Positions 1 through 5,772 of a stretch of DNA of 37,053 nt are shown in pieces. Under the pieces are notes generated by a model that was not told the origin of the DNA, did not search any database, and saw only the letters and a program-made list of their open reading frames with translations. The DNA is taken from contig PFUG01000335.1 of NCBI GenBank assembly GCA_002789955.1, positions 1,668 through 38,720 of the forward strand, in the 5' to 3' direction. Positions within the stretch are counted from its first letter, which is position 1; each line of letters opens with the position of its first letter. The stretch comes from Deltaproteobacteria bacterium CG_4_9_14_3_um_filter_63_12 (GTDB lineage Bacteria > Myxococcota_A > Bradymonadia > UBA4248 > UM-FILTER-63-12). The position numbers were made by a program, and so were the translations under genes.

Positions 1-597
1 GGGTCGCGTCGTCACACCCCTCGAAGCGCACGTACGAGCCTGGGAACGGCGTCGCGCGCTGGTTGACGTCGTAGCAGAGCTCCCGCCCCAACGCGATCGG
101 GTCGAGCAGCACGCGCAGATCGTCCGCGCCGCTGCCGGCCATCATGGTCAGCCCGAAGTCACGCAGGGCGAGCAGGGCGCAGATCTTGAAGCCTTCGCCG
201 AAAGCCCCAGCGGTCGTGCCGTCGCGCTTGGTGGTGGCGCCGATATAGGCCACGAGTTCCAGATCAAAGGTAGCCGGTCCGGAAACCTCGACCGTGCGCG
301 CCTTGCGGTCGATCGCGACACGCACGTCACGGAAGTCCGGCGTCGCGTCGAAGAAATTCTGCAGCACGTCACGCACGAACGTGGAGCGGTCCCAGCGCAC
401 GCCGTACGTGTCGAGCAGCGAGAGGCGAACGCGGCGGGGACTGAGGGCGTCGGGATGCATGTGGTGCACGGCGTGTCTGACGTCACTTTTGCTGCCACGG
501 ACCTCGTCGCGGCGCACGGCAAGGCCGAACGCCGTCGAGCATCGTGTGCGTCGTCGCGCAGTGTCAGCGTGCGCTGCGGGGTCGCAAGCTGGGTCTC
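1..597 (-). pseudogene. HSP90-like (GHKL) ATPase fragment, broken and cut by window edge
   Basis: Reading leftward, the frame carries VRDVLQNFFDA (N-box-like, Asn and Asp for Mg-ATP), then a beta-strand segment and GAFGEGFK, matching the glycine-rich GxFGxGFK lid motif of HSP90/MutL/histidine-kinase ATPases. The frame runs off the left edge, so the C-terminus is unseen. Upstream it meets a TGA at 596-598 with no convincing start. A second frame across about 525-615 (containing TPRQLETQLATPQRTLTLRD) looks like the natural N-terminal continuation, which implies a frameshift near 525-545. The ATP-fold assignment is from motif reading. The pseudogene call is inference; a sequencing error or an internal ATG near 456 (MHPDALSP) could rescue a shorter gene. 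Confidence 0.5.
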
Positions 598-935
598 AAG
601 TTGTCGCGGTGTTAGTCCTCAGGGCAGGTGCTCGGCGAACCGCTCCGAGGAGCGCTGCTCGCTCGGCACCAACGCTTCGACCTCACCAGCCGGGGTGGCA
701 GCTGTTGCTGCGCCTGATTGCAGCCACTTTAGCGTGTGGGGGTGGGAGAAGCAAGCAGTCCGATTCAGTCGATTCAGTCGGATGAGAAACTCCGGTCAGG
801 CGGGTAGCCGACCCGGAGAAGCTTGCTCCAACCCTTCGACCCCAAGACCAAAGAAGGGTGAACGCACTACGAACGCCGAACGCGCGTTGGCTAGCCAGCC
901 CGTTGCGGCTATCCTGCGCGGGCCTCGGTCCAAGC
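598..935. other. Stretch without an intact gene
   Basis: No complete gene is visible. On the minus strand a short frame ending in TGA at 619-621 reads SGAATAATPAGEVEALVP and looks like the C-terminal tail of some coding sequence, but it cannot be identified and has no recognisable start. A 9-bp direct duplication (ATTCAGTCG) lies near 763-781. The stretch sits between two gene remnants and is best read as decayed sequence. Confidence 0.4.
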
Positions 936-1155
936 CAGCGCTACCTCAACTATGCGCTGAGCGTCATCACTGCGCGTGCGCTGCCCGACGTGCGCGACGG
1001 CCTCAAGCCAGTGCAGCGGCGCATCCTCTACGGGATGAACCAGCTCCACCTCGCCCCCGATGGCCGCCACATCAAGAGCGCCCAGGTCGTCGGCGAGGTC
1101 ATGGGCAAGTACCACCCGCACGGCGACAGCGCGATCTACGAGGCGATGGTCCGCG
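936..1155 (+). pseudogene. parC/gyrA N-terminal fragment (type IIA topoisomerase subunit A)
   Basis: About 74 residues match the start of the DNA topoisomerase IV / gyrase A subunit: [20 protein letters not shown], then [29 protein letters not shown] and MVR. This includes the conserved arginines of the DNA gate and the region known as the QRDR. Homology stops abruptly after MVR, where the family continues with a Gln-Asp-Phe segment, and the catalytic Tyr region is absent. There is no matching start upstream: homology begins at [10 protein letters not shown], lacking the usual first 10-30 residues. It is a truncated duplicate rather than the working gene. Whether the source is an intact parC elsewhere or transferred DNA cannot be told here. 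Confidence 0.78.
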
Positions 1156-1279
1156 CGGTTCCGCAACATCCCAGGCGTGAGACCTACTTGAGGGTCTTTC
1201 CGGCCCAGGCCGCATTGAGCGCCAAAGATCTCGAGGGCATGCTCACGATACTGCAGCCGCGATTCAATGATTCTGCGCC

Positions 1280-1486
1280 GTGGTCGCCGACTATGACCCT
1301 GAACCCACCCAGAGTGAGTGGTCCCTTGAACGCTACGACAGGTTCCTGGAGTCCATCGCCGTTGCAGGCAAAGCGCCCAATCGCACCCGCATCCTGCTGC
1401 TCGCCGACAAAAGGCAAAAGGAAGAGCTCGGCTCCCTCTTTCGGCTCCCGTTGTGGGGTCGAAAGGTCAATCCACTCATCTTCTGA
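1280..1486 (+). pseudogene. Unidentified C-terminal gene fragment
   Basis: A 68-residue frame from an ATG ends at TGA 1484-1486. It contains [15 protein letters not shown] and [17 protein letters not shown], with normal amino-acid composition, so it looks like real coding sequence. Just upstream, in another frame (about 1195-1270), [17 protein letters not shown] could be the preceding part, implying a frameshift near 1270. I do not recognise the family. The next fragment starts directly after this stop. It could be a small intact gene, but no ribosome-binding site is evident at the ATG. Confidence 0.35.
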
Positions 1487-1885
1487 CCCCGTACCTTCAA
1501 CACCGCCGGTCCCTGTCTCGACCTCAACCACTACATGTTGCCCGCAGCACAGCGCTGCGTGGCAATCCGGCCGCTGATCGACGAGGGGCTCTACTTCGTC
1601 CTCCACGCCCCGCGCCAGACCGGCAAGACCACGCTCGTCCGCAACTACGCCCGTGAGCTGCCGGCTGAGGGAAAATATGCAGCGGTCGCGTTGTCGATCG
1701 AGTGCTTTACGGAGAACGAGGTGGAGTCCATGCTGCCGCAGATGCTCAGGCTTTTCGCCGAGGCTGCCTCCCAGCAACTCTCCTGGGCGTCAGTGGCAGT
1801 CGATGAGGATCGGAGGCGGTGTGGACATAGGGTCCTCTGGGCAGAAATTCCGCCTCGAGAGGGTGTTGGGAGCCATTTGGGATAG
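1487..1885 (+). pseudogene. AAA-like ATPase N-terminal fragment
   Basis: From directly after a TGA, the frame reads [19 protein letters not shown] and then FVLHAPRQTGKTTLVRNYA, a Walker A P-loop in the context typical of the AAA-like ATPases that often carry a C-terminal PD-(D/E)XK nuclease-like domain. The family normally opens with a Met just before the RTFNTAGP-type segment; here that start is missing. After about residue 100 (SQQLSW) homology is lost, and the frame runs into the 42-bp repeat array and stops at 1885. Walker B and the rest of the protein are absent. An internal ATG at 1535 could start translation but would not make a functional ATPase. Confidence 0.62.
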
Positions 1886-2043
1886 AAATTCCGCCTCGGG
1901 AGCGGTGTTGAGAGCCGTTTGGGATAGAAATTCCGCCTCGGGAGCGGTGTTGAGAGCCGCTTGGGATAGAAATTCCGCCTCGGGAGCGGTGTTGAGAGCC
2001 GTTTGGGATAGAAATTCCGCTTCGGCAGCGGTGTTGGGAGTGG
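1835..2043. repeat. 42-bp tandem repeat, five copies
   Basis: Copies start at 1835 (41 bp, diverged), 1876, 1918, 1960 and 2002. The three central copies differ at about one position (CCGTTT/CCGCTT). Each unit contains GATAGAAATTCCGCCTCGGG and GAGCGGTGTTGAGAGCC. The unit length is a multiple of three and several frames stay open on both strands, giving a 14-residue repeat (EAEFLSQTALNTAP on the minus strand). There are no variable spacers, so it is not CRISPR. The array directly follows the truncated ATPase and ends about 50 bp before the 3' end of the peroxiredoxin-like gene. Confidence 0.95.
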
Positions 2044-2095
2044 TCCGGGGCAAAATCTTGTTTTGCGACATGAGCCCCCGCACCGAACGGGGCCG

Positions 2096-2866
2096 TCAGG
2101 GTGTGCCTCCCAGCACGGTGTCAATCACACTCAAGAGCTGTTTGGTGCTGGGACGCTGGCGGTAGTCGCGGTCAGCGTGCGCCCAGCGGATGACCCCACC
2201 CTTGTCGACGAGGAACACGGCGGGTACGGCAAACACATGGTCAGCTCGGCCGGAGGACGCCTCGAGATCGATCCCAAAACCGCGCAGTTTCTCCACCTCG
2301 GCCTCGTCTGCCTGACGCAGGACGCTGAACGCATGGTGTGCCTCGAGCTCCGTGTCGGCCAGCACCGGGAAAGGGATCGTGTAGGTGGCTTTTGTCGCGG
2401 CGGCCTCCTCAAAGCGATCGACGCTGATTGCAACTGGCGTCACACCTCTGCTCTTGAACTCTCCGAACGCGTCGGTGAGGTTGTGGATTTGGAAGTTGCA
2501 GTATGGGCACCAGCCTCCTCGGTAGAACACGAGGAGCAATGGACCGTCGGCGACCAACCCGGACAGGTGAACGGTCTCTCCTTTGATGTCGCGCAGTCGT
2601 GCGTCGGGCATGGGCAAACCCACAGGGAGCCCGAGTCCTTCAGGGAGCGTGCCCAGTTGCGCTGTCGGCGTCTCGGTCGTCTCATTCTGCCGAGGAGCGG
2701 CGGCGCTGGGGCTGGGTTCGGACGCCTCGGCGTCGCGAGCGGTTGACGACCGCGAGGAAGAAGTGCCGGCTTCGAGCGCCTGCGGCTCAGGCGCCGCGCG
2801 GTCACAGCCAAGAACGATGAGTGTCACGAGGAGGAGCAAGAGGCTTGGCTTACGTAAGAGTGTCAT
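2096..2866 (-). CDS. Peroxiredoxin/AhpC-TSA-like thioredoxin-fold lipoprotein
   Basis: 256 residues. The N-terminus is a lipoprotein signal with lipobox VLGC (Cys21), then a Ser/Ala/Glu-rich linker to about residue 70. A thioredoxin-fold peroxiredoxin-like domain follows, with FYRGGWCPYCNFQ (Cys120 and Cys123) in the usual place after a beta strand, and later PVAISVD and FPVLAD. A CxxC at this site suggests thiol-disulfide or peroxide chemistry on the outer side of a membrane; the exact substrate is not evident. The ATG at 2866 has GGAG eight bases upstream. It lies 120 bp downstream of the HvfC-like gene on the same strand, so it may be the last gene of that operon and protect or reduce its Cys-rich peptide (inference). 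Confidence 0.85.
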   Translation of the reverse strand: MTLLRKPSLLLLLVTLIVLGCDRAAPEPQALEAGTSSSRSSTARDAEASEPSPSAAAPRQNETTETPTAQLGTLPEGLGLPVGLPMPDARLRDIKGETVHLSGLVADGPLLLVFYRGGWCPYCNFQIHNLTDAFGEFKSRGVTPVAISVDRFEEAAATKATYTIPFPVLADTELEAHHAFSVLRQADEAEVEKLRGFGIDLEASSGRADHVFAVPAVFLVDKGGVIRWAHADRDYRQRPSTKQLLSVIDTVLGGTP

Positions 2867-2986
2867 GAGCGACTCCAGTTTCGACCAGGGGATGGCTTCG
2901 TCGTGAGTGGATTATGGCCTACCGCTGTGTACGGGAGCCTTCTCGGAACCTGACTGCGTAGCGAAAGCCAGCGCGCCGTTGACTCC

Positions 2987-3727
2987 TCATTCGGGTTTGG
3001 AGGGAGCCCACAACAAGAACCCTTCCTGCGCCGCCTCGCTCAGCAGGGTCTCCACAAACTCCATGGGCTGTCCGAGGGCAACGGCAACCGCGGACGGCGA
3101 CAGCCCCTCCTGCGCAACCTTCAGCGCCAGCAGGTGGCGAGGGGTCGCGATGAGGTGGCGCAGCTCGAACGACGGCGGGTGCTGGAAAAGCAGAACGATG
3201 TGGGGCTCGCTCCCCGGGCCGGGAAGAGGGGGCACGTCGACGGAGCGACGGAGCGCCTCGACATAGCTGTGCACAGGGAACTCGAAGCTCAGCGCGGCGA
3301 GTGAAGGGTTGAGAGTCGGCTGTGGGGTTGCGTCAGGCACTTGTGCGGTCGAAGTGTAGACCGCGAACTCCTCCCATTCATAGGTGGCCAACTCTACGTG
3401 GAATGCGAGGAGCCCAGGCTCTCGGGCAATGAGACGCTGGCGTAAGAACTCAGGGAAGCCCTCGGCGGCGCTGTTGAGCTCCCAATGGCTCGAAGGTGTG
3501 GCTCGCTCATACGCCTCGACCCATTGCCGCCACAAGGGCTGGCCGACCACACGGGCGAGGTAGGGGTAGTTCTTGTCGACCACACCGCGGACGTGCTCGC
3601 GAACGAATCGGGCGTAAAGCGCGAGGCGCTCGGGGGCGGCGCCAAGGCTCAGCGCCACCTGCTCTACACTCGCCTCACCGCGGAAGAGCTGGTGCATCTG
3701 GGTGCGCACTCGGTTCAAGGTTTCCAT
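2987..3727 (-). CDS. hvfC: HvfC/DUF2063-family partner protein of an MNIO enzyme
   Basis: 246 residues. The N-terminal part (LFRGEASVEQVALSLGAAPE, then ALYARFVREHVRGVVDKNYP and a Trp-rich AYERATPSSHW segment) matches the DUF2063/HvfC-type N-terminal domain: a helical domain that binds the precursor and supports the DUF692 oxidase. The C-terminal half (FEFPVHSYVEALRRS, then winged-helix-like ALKVAQEGLSPSAVAVALGQ) is less conserved. The start overlaps the end of the upstream oxidase gene by 13 bp, which implies translational coupling. In characterised systems (HvfBC, MbnBC-like) enzyme and partner act together in the cytoplasm on a leader peptide; that role here is by family and context. Confidence 0.85.
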   Translation of the reverse strand: METLNRVRTQMHQLFRGEASVEQVALSLGAAPERLALYARFVREHVRGVVDKNYPYLARVVGQPLWRQWVEAYERATPSSHWELNSAAEGFPEFLRQRLIAREPGLLAFHVELATYEWEEFAVYTSTAQVPDATPQPTLNPSLAALSFEFPVHSYVEALRRSVDVPPLPGPGSEPHIVLLFQHPPSFELRHLIATPRHLLALKVAQEGLSPSAVAVALGQPMEFVETLLSEAAQEGFLLWAPSKPE

Positions 3728-4656
3728 GGCTGCACCTCTCCAAGGACACTGTGTCCAACGCGACGAATGCGAGCGTTCTCGGCGGCGAGAGTCTCGATGG
3801 GGGGAATGGCGTGATCGCGCTCGAGCAGCGTCGAGACGGGTCCCGTCCGGGCGAGGGTATAGGCGAAGAGCGCGTAGACCGCATTGGGCACATCCTGCCC
3901 GTGGGTGTCGACGATGACGCCATCTAACGGCGTGTGTCCGGCCATATGGAGCTGTGCGACACGGTCGAGGCGAAGGCGGTCGATGAAGTCGTAGGGATCG
4001 TAGCCGTGGTTTTGCGCGTTGACGTACACGTTGTTGATGTCGAGGAGCAGACCGCAGCCGCTGCGCTCGAGCACCTCGTTGATGAAGTCCACCTCGAGCA
4101 GGTCCGAGTCCTGGTATTCGATGTAGTAGCTCGGATTCTCGATGAGGAACGGGATGCTGCTGCGGCCCTGCAGGACGTCGATCCGAGCGGCCACGTGGCG
4201 CGCGACGGAGTCGGTGAAGGGCAAAGGGATCAAGTCGTGGTAATCGACCCCGAACGCCGAGCTGTAGCTGAGATGGTCGGAAAACCAGAGCGGATGGACT
4301 CTCTCGATCAGGTTGAACAAGGGCCGAAGATAGTCCTCGTCCAATGGCTCGAGGGCCCCAATGGAGAGTCCAACACCGTGGAACACCAAGGGCCAGCTCG
4401 CTGCCGCGCGGTCGAGCACGGCGCGTGGACGACCGCCGAAACCCATGAAGTTCTCCACGAGGACCTCGAGGAAATCGATTCGCTCGCCCTCCAGTGCCGA
4501 GGACGCGGTGAGGTGCTCAAAGATGGAGTTGAAGTGGGTGCGCCGCAGGCCCACGCCGAAGCCCAGAAACGGCACGATCCCCTGCTGGACCCAGGAGTGG
4601 GCCGCTAGCGACGGAGGCTTCGGGTGTGACGACGGCCGTTCGATTGTCAGTTCCAT
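3715..4656 (-). CDS. hvfB: DUF692 multinuclear iron oxidase (MNIO), HvfB-like RiPP maturase
   Basis: 313 residues from the ATG at 4656 (AAGG about nine bases upstream); an in-frame start farther upstream would overlap the precursor gene and lacks family homology. TIM-barrel DUF692 family: GFGVGLR near 32-38, FHGVGLSIG 92-100, FSDHLS 125-130, IENPSYY from 172, LLLDINNVYVN with Asp206, NH at 216-217, QLHMAGHT from 236, DTHG with Asp250/His252, and ERDH near the end. These His, Asp, Glu and Asn residues are the type that bind two or three irons in MbnB, TglH and HvfB, which oxidise Cys residues of ribosomal peptides. It lies between the Cys-peptide gene and its partner gene, so the small exported peptide is the likely substrate. 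The product chemistry (oxazolone/thioamide or other) cannot be read from sequence. Confidence 0.92.
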   Translation of the reverse strand: MELTIERPSSHPKPPSLAAHSWVQQGIVPFLGFGVGLRRTHFNSIFEHLTASSALEGERIDFLEVLVENFMGFGGRPRAVLDRAAASWPLVFHGVGLSIGALEPLDEDYLRPLFNLIERVHPLWFSDHLSYSSAFGVDYHDLIPLPFTDSVARHVAARIDVLQGRSSIPFLIENPSYYIEYQDSDLLEVDFINEVLERSGCGLLLDINNVYVNAQNHGYDPYDFIDRLRLDRVAQLHMAGHTPLDGVIVDTHGQDVPNAVYALFAYTLARTGPVSTLLERDHAIPPIETLAAENARIRRVGHSVLGEVQPWKP

Positions 4657-4702
4657 GACGAGCCTTTGTGGGACGGGAGCAAGTCGTGAGGTGAGGAGCG
4701 CG

Positions 4703-4734
4703 GCACGCCACCGCCATGGCAGAGGGTGGCGTGC
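4703..4734 (-). promoter_or_regulatory. Hairpin between precursor and maturase genes
   Basis: A perfect 10-bp inverted repeat, GCACGCCACC (4703-4712) and GGTGGCGTGC (4725-4734), with a 12-nt loop. It lies 22 bp after the stop of the precursor gene and 47 bp before the maturase start. No T-run follows on the minus strand, so it is more likely an attenuator or 3'-end-stabilising hairpin than a full terminator. It would allow more precursor than enzyme mRNA, a common arrangement in peptide-maturation operons (inference). Confidence 0.7.
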
Positions 4735-4756
4735 TTCCCGGGACGAAGGTTGGCTA

Positions 4757-5005
4757 TCAACCGCAGGAGTTCTCTCCGCAGGAGCTCTCGGCTCCGGTCT
4801 TCGCTGCGTCTTTCGGAGCTTCATCCTTCTTTGCACCACAGTTCGAGGCTCCACAGGAGGCCTGGGTCCCCTTTGCAGTGTCCTCAGTGGCGGCCTTGGG
4901 GGCCTGAGCCGTGGTGGCCCCCCCGCAAGCCGCGGCGGCGAGGCCAAGACCCGTGAGGGAGAGGCCGAGAACGAGGGCTTTGATGCTGAGCTTATTGGTG
5001 TTCAT
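4757..5005 (-). CDS. hvfA: Small exported Cys-peptide, HvfA-like RiPP precursor with xx(S/N)CG repeats
   Basis: 82 residues. The ATG at 5005 has AAGGA about eight bases upstream. Residues 1-26 form a signal peptide or lipoprotein signal (LGLSLTGLGLAAAAC; Cys27 could be lipidated, though AAAC is a poor lipobox). An Ala/Lys/Glu/Asp-rich spacer follows, then two pairs of pentapeptides: ASCG-ASNCG (Cys51, Cys56) and SSCG-ENSCG (Cys76, Cys81), ending exactly in Cys-Gly. The five-residue Cys spacing equals the EGKCG repeats of HvfA-type precursors, but Lys before Cys is replaced by Ser or Asn. It is the first gene of the operon with the MNIO maturase and partner. A role as a modified metal-binding (for instance copper) or redox peptide is inferred. 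Confidence 0.82.
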   Translation of the reverse strand: MNTNKLSIKALVLGLSLTGLGLAAAACGGATTAQAPKAATEDTAKGTQASCGASNCGAKKDEAPKDAAKTGAESSCGENSCG

Positions 5006-5142
5006 GAGCGATTCCTTTTCAAGGTGACTTAGGAGCCTGTGGGTAAGGCAGTGCCCGTGATGGCACGAGCGGGGTCTTGAAGCACTACGTGTGCGTCGTC
5101 GGTCCGGATCGTGTCTGTCCGTCTCGTGCTCGCTGGAGAAGA

Positions 5143-5167
5143 GTCGTGGTAGGCGGCGGATTGTTAC
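5143..5167 (-). promoter_or_regulatory. Candidate ECF-sigma promoter for the Cys-peptide operon
   Basis: On the minus strand GTAACA (5167-5162) is followed 15 bases later by CGAC (5146-5143), about 140 bp before the precursor start. ECF promoters of related DUF692 operons in Caulobacter (SigF regulon) are recalled as GTAACC, about 16 bases, CGAA, so both halves differ by one base and the spacing by about one. It was picked by eye, so chance is possible. Confidence 0.35.
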
Positions 5168-5218
5168 GCGCTGACTGACGATTCTTTTTGCGGCCGTCGA
5201 ATTTTATCTTCGTCCTGA

Positions 5219-5350
5219 CGAGCCACCGCCCAGCCGGCTTCGACCGAGGACCTTGCGCTCGTCCGCAAACTTCTCGAAGGCGACGAGATCGCCTTCGAGA
5301 GCCTCATCACCGTCGGCCAGCGCCCCGAAAACGGCGAGAGCCCGGAGCGA
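5219..5350 (+). pseudogene. Possible ECF sigma-factor N-terminal remnant
   Basis: After a TGA at 5216-5218 the plus-strand frame reads ASTEDLALVRKLLEGDEIAF followed by ESLI, which resembles region 2.1 at the start of ECF sigma factors (LVRRxxxGDExAFExLV). Homology is lost after about 25 residues, where the antisense 3' end of the DUF3467 gene begins. No start codon exists in this frame, so it would be a dead scrap. Divergent placement from the Cys-peptide operon fits the common sigma-plus-target layout of such loci. Chance resemblance is possible. Confidence 0.33.
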
Positions 5351-5356
5351 ACGGGC

Positions 5357-5656
5357 TCAGTGCACGATCTTACCCTCGATCGGAGCGGGCTCTGGGATGA
5401 CTCCGAAGCGCTCTTCATAGCGCTGCACTGCGTCGACCAGCGTCACCGCCAGGAGTTTGGCCTGGCGTGGATTGAGGATCACGCGGTTCTGCACTTTTGC
5501 GCCGGTGCGTGTGGGCTGCACAAAGATGAAGTCGAGGATGAACTCGGTCTCCGTGTGACTGATCAAGGCGAGGTTGGCGTAGGTTCCTTGCGCTGTCGCG
5601 TCGTCGATCTGCACTTGGATGCGGTTGGGGTTCTGCGGGGGTTTGGGGTCGGTCAT
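5357..5656 (-). CDS. DUF3467 family protein
   Basis: 99 residues from the ATG at 5656. It shows the DUF3467 pattern: IQVQIDDATAQGTYANLALI, then SHTETEFILDFIFVQP, RTGAKVQNRVILNPRQAK and a C-terminal helix with DAVQRYEERFG. Family members are small soluble proteins of about 100 residues with no settled function, widespread in bacteria. Longer in-frame starts upstream would cross an intergenic hairpin and encode a Pro/Arg-rich stretch without homology, so they were not used. The ribosome-binding site is weak. It is probably transcribed on its own or by read-through from the upstream MYXO-CTERM gene. Confidence 0.85.
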   Translation of the reverse strand: MTDPKPPQNPNRIQVQIDDATAQGTYANLALISHTETEFILDFIFVQPTRTGAKVQNRVILNPRQAKLLAVTLVDAVQRYEERFGVIPEPAPIEGKIVH

Positions 5657-5726
5657 CGGTGTGCTCACGGGGGCGAAATGGGGCGAAGGGGGGCAGTCGT
5701 GTCGTGCCGACCAAGCGACGAACCCT

Positions 5727-5760
5727 CCCGAGCGCACAGGCTGAAGCCTGTGCGTTCGGG
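5727..5760 (-). terminator. Long intergenic hairpin (16-bp stem)
   Basis: CCCGAGCGCACAGGCT (5727-5742) and AGCCTGTGCGTTCGGG (5745-5760) pair over 16 bp with one G-T wobble. Read as RNA this becomes a 15-bp stem around a UGAA-like or UUCA-like tetraloop. It starts 12 bp after the stop of the TIG-domain gene on the minus strand. No clear T-run follows, so it may be a stabilising or Rho-assisted end, or a dispersed REP-like element. Confidence 0.7.
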
Positions 5761-5772
5761 GGTTTGGGTCAC

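Noticed and set aside
1835-2043. CRISPR array
   Set aside because: The units are directly adjacent with no unique spacers and no cas genes; it is a simple tandem repeat.
1645-2124. Repeat proteins encoded by the 42-bp array on either strand
   Set aside because: Frames are open only because the period is a multiple of three; there is no ribosome-binding site, no domain, and the flanks are remnants or intergenic.
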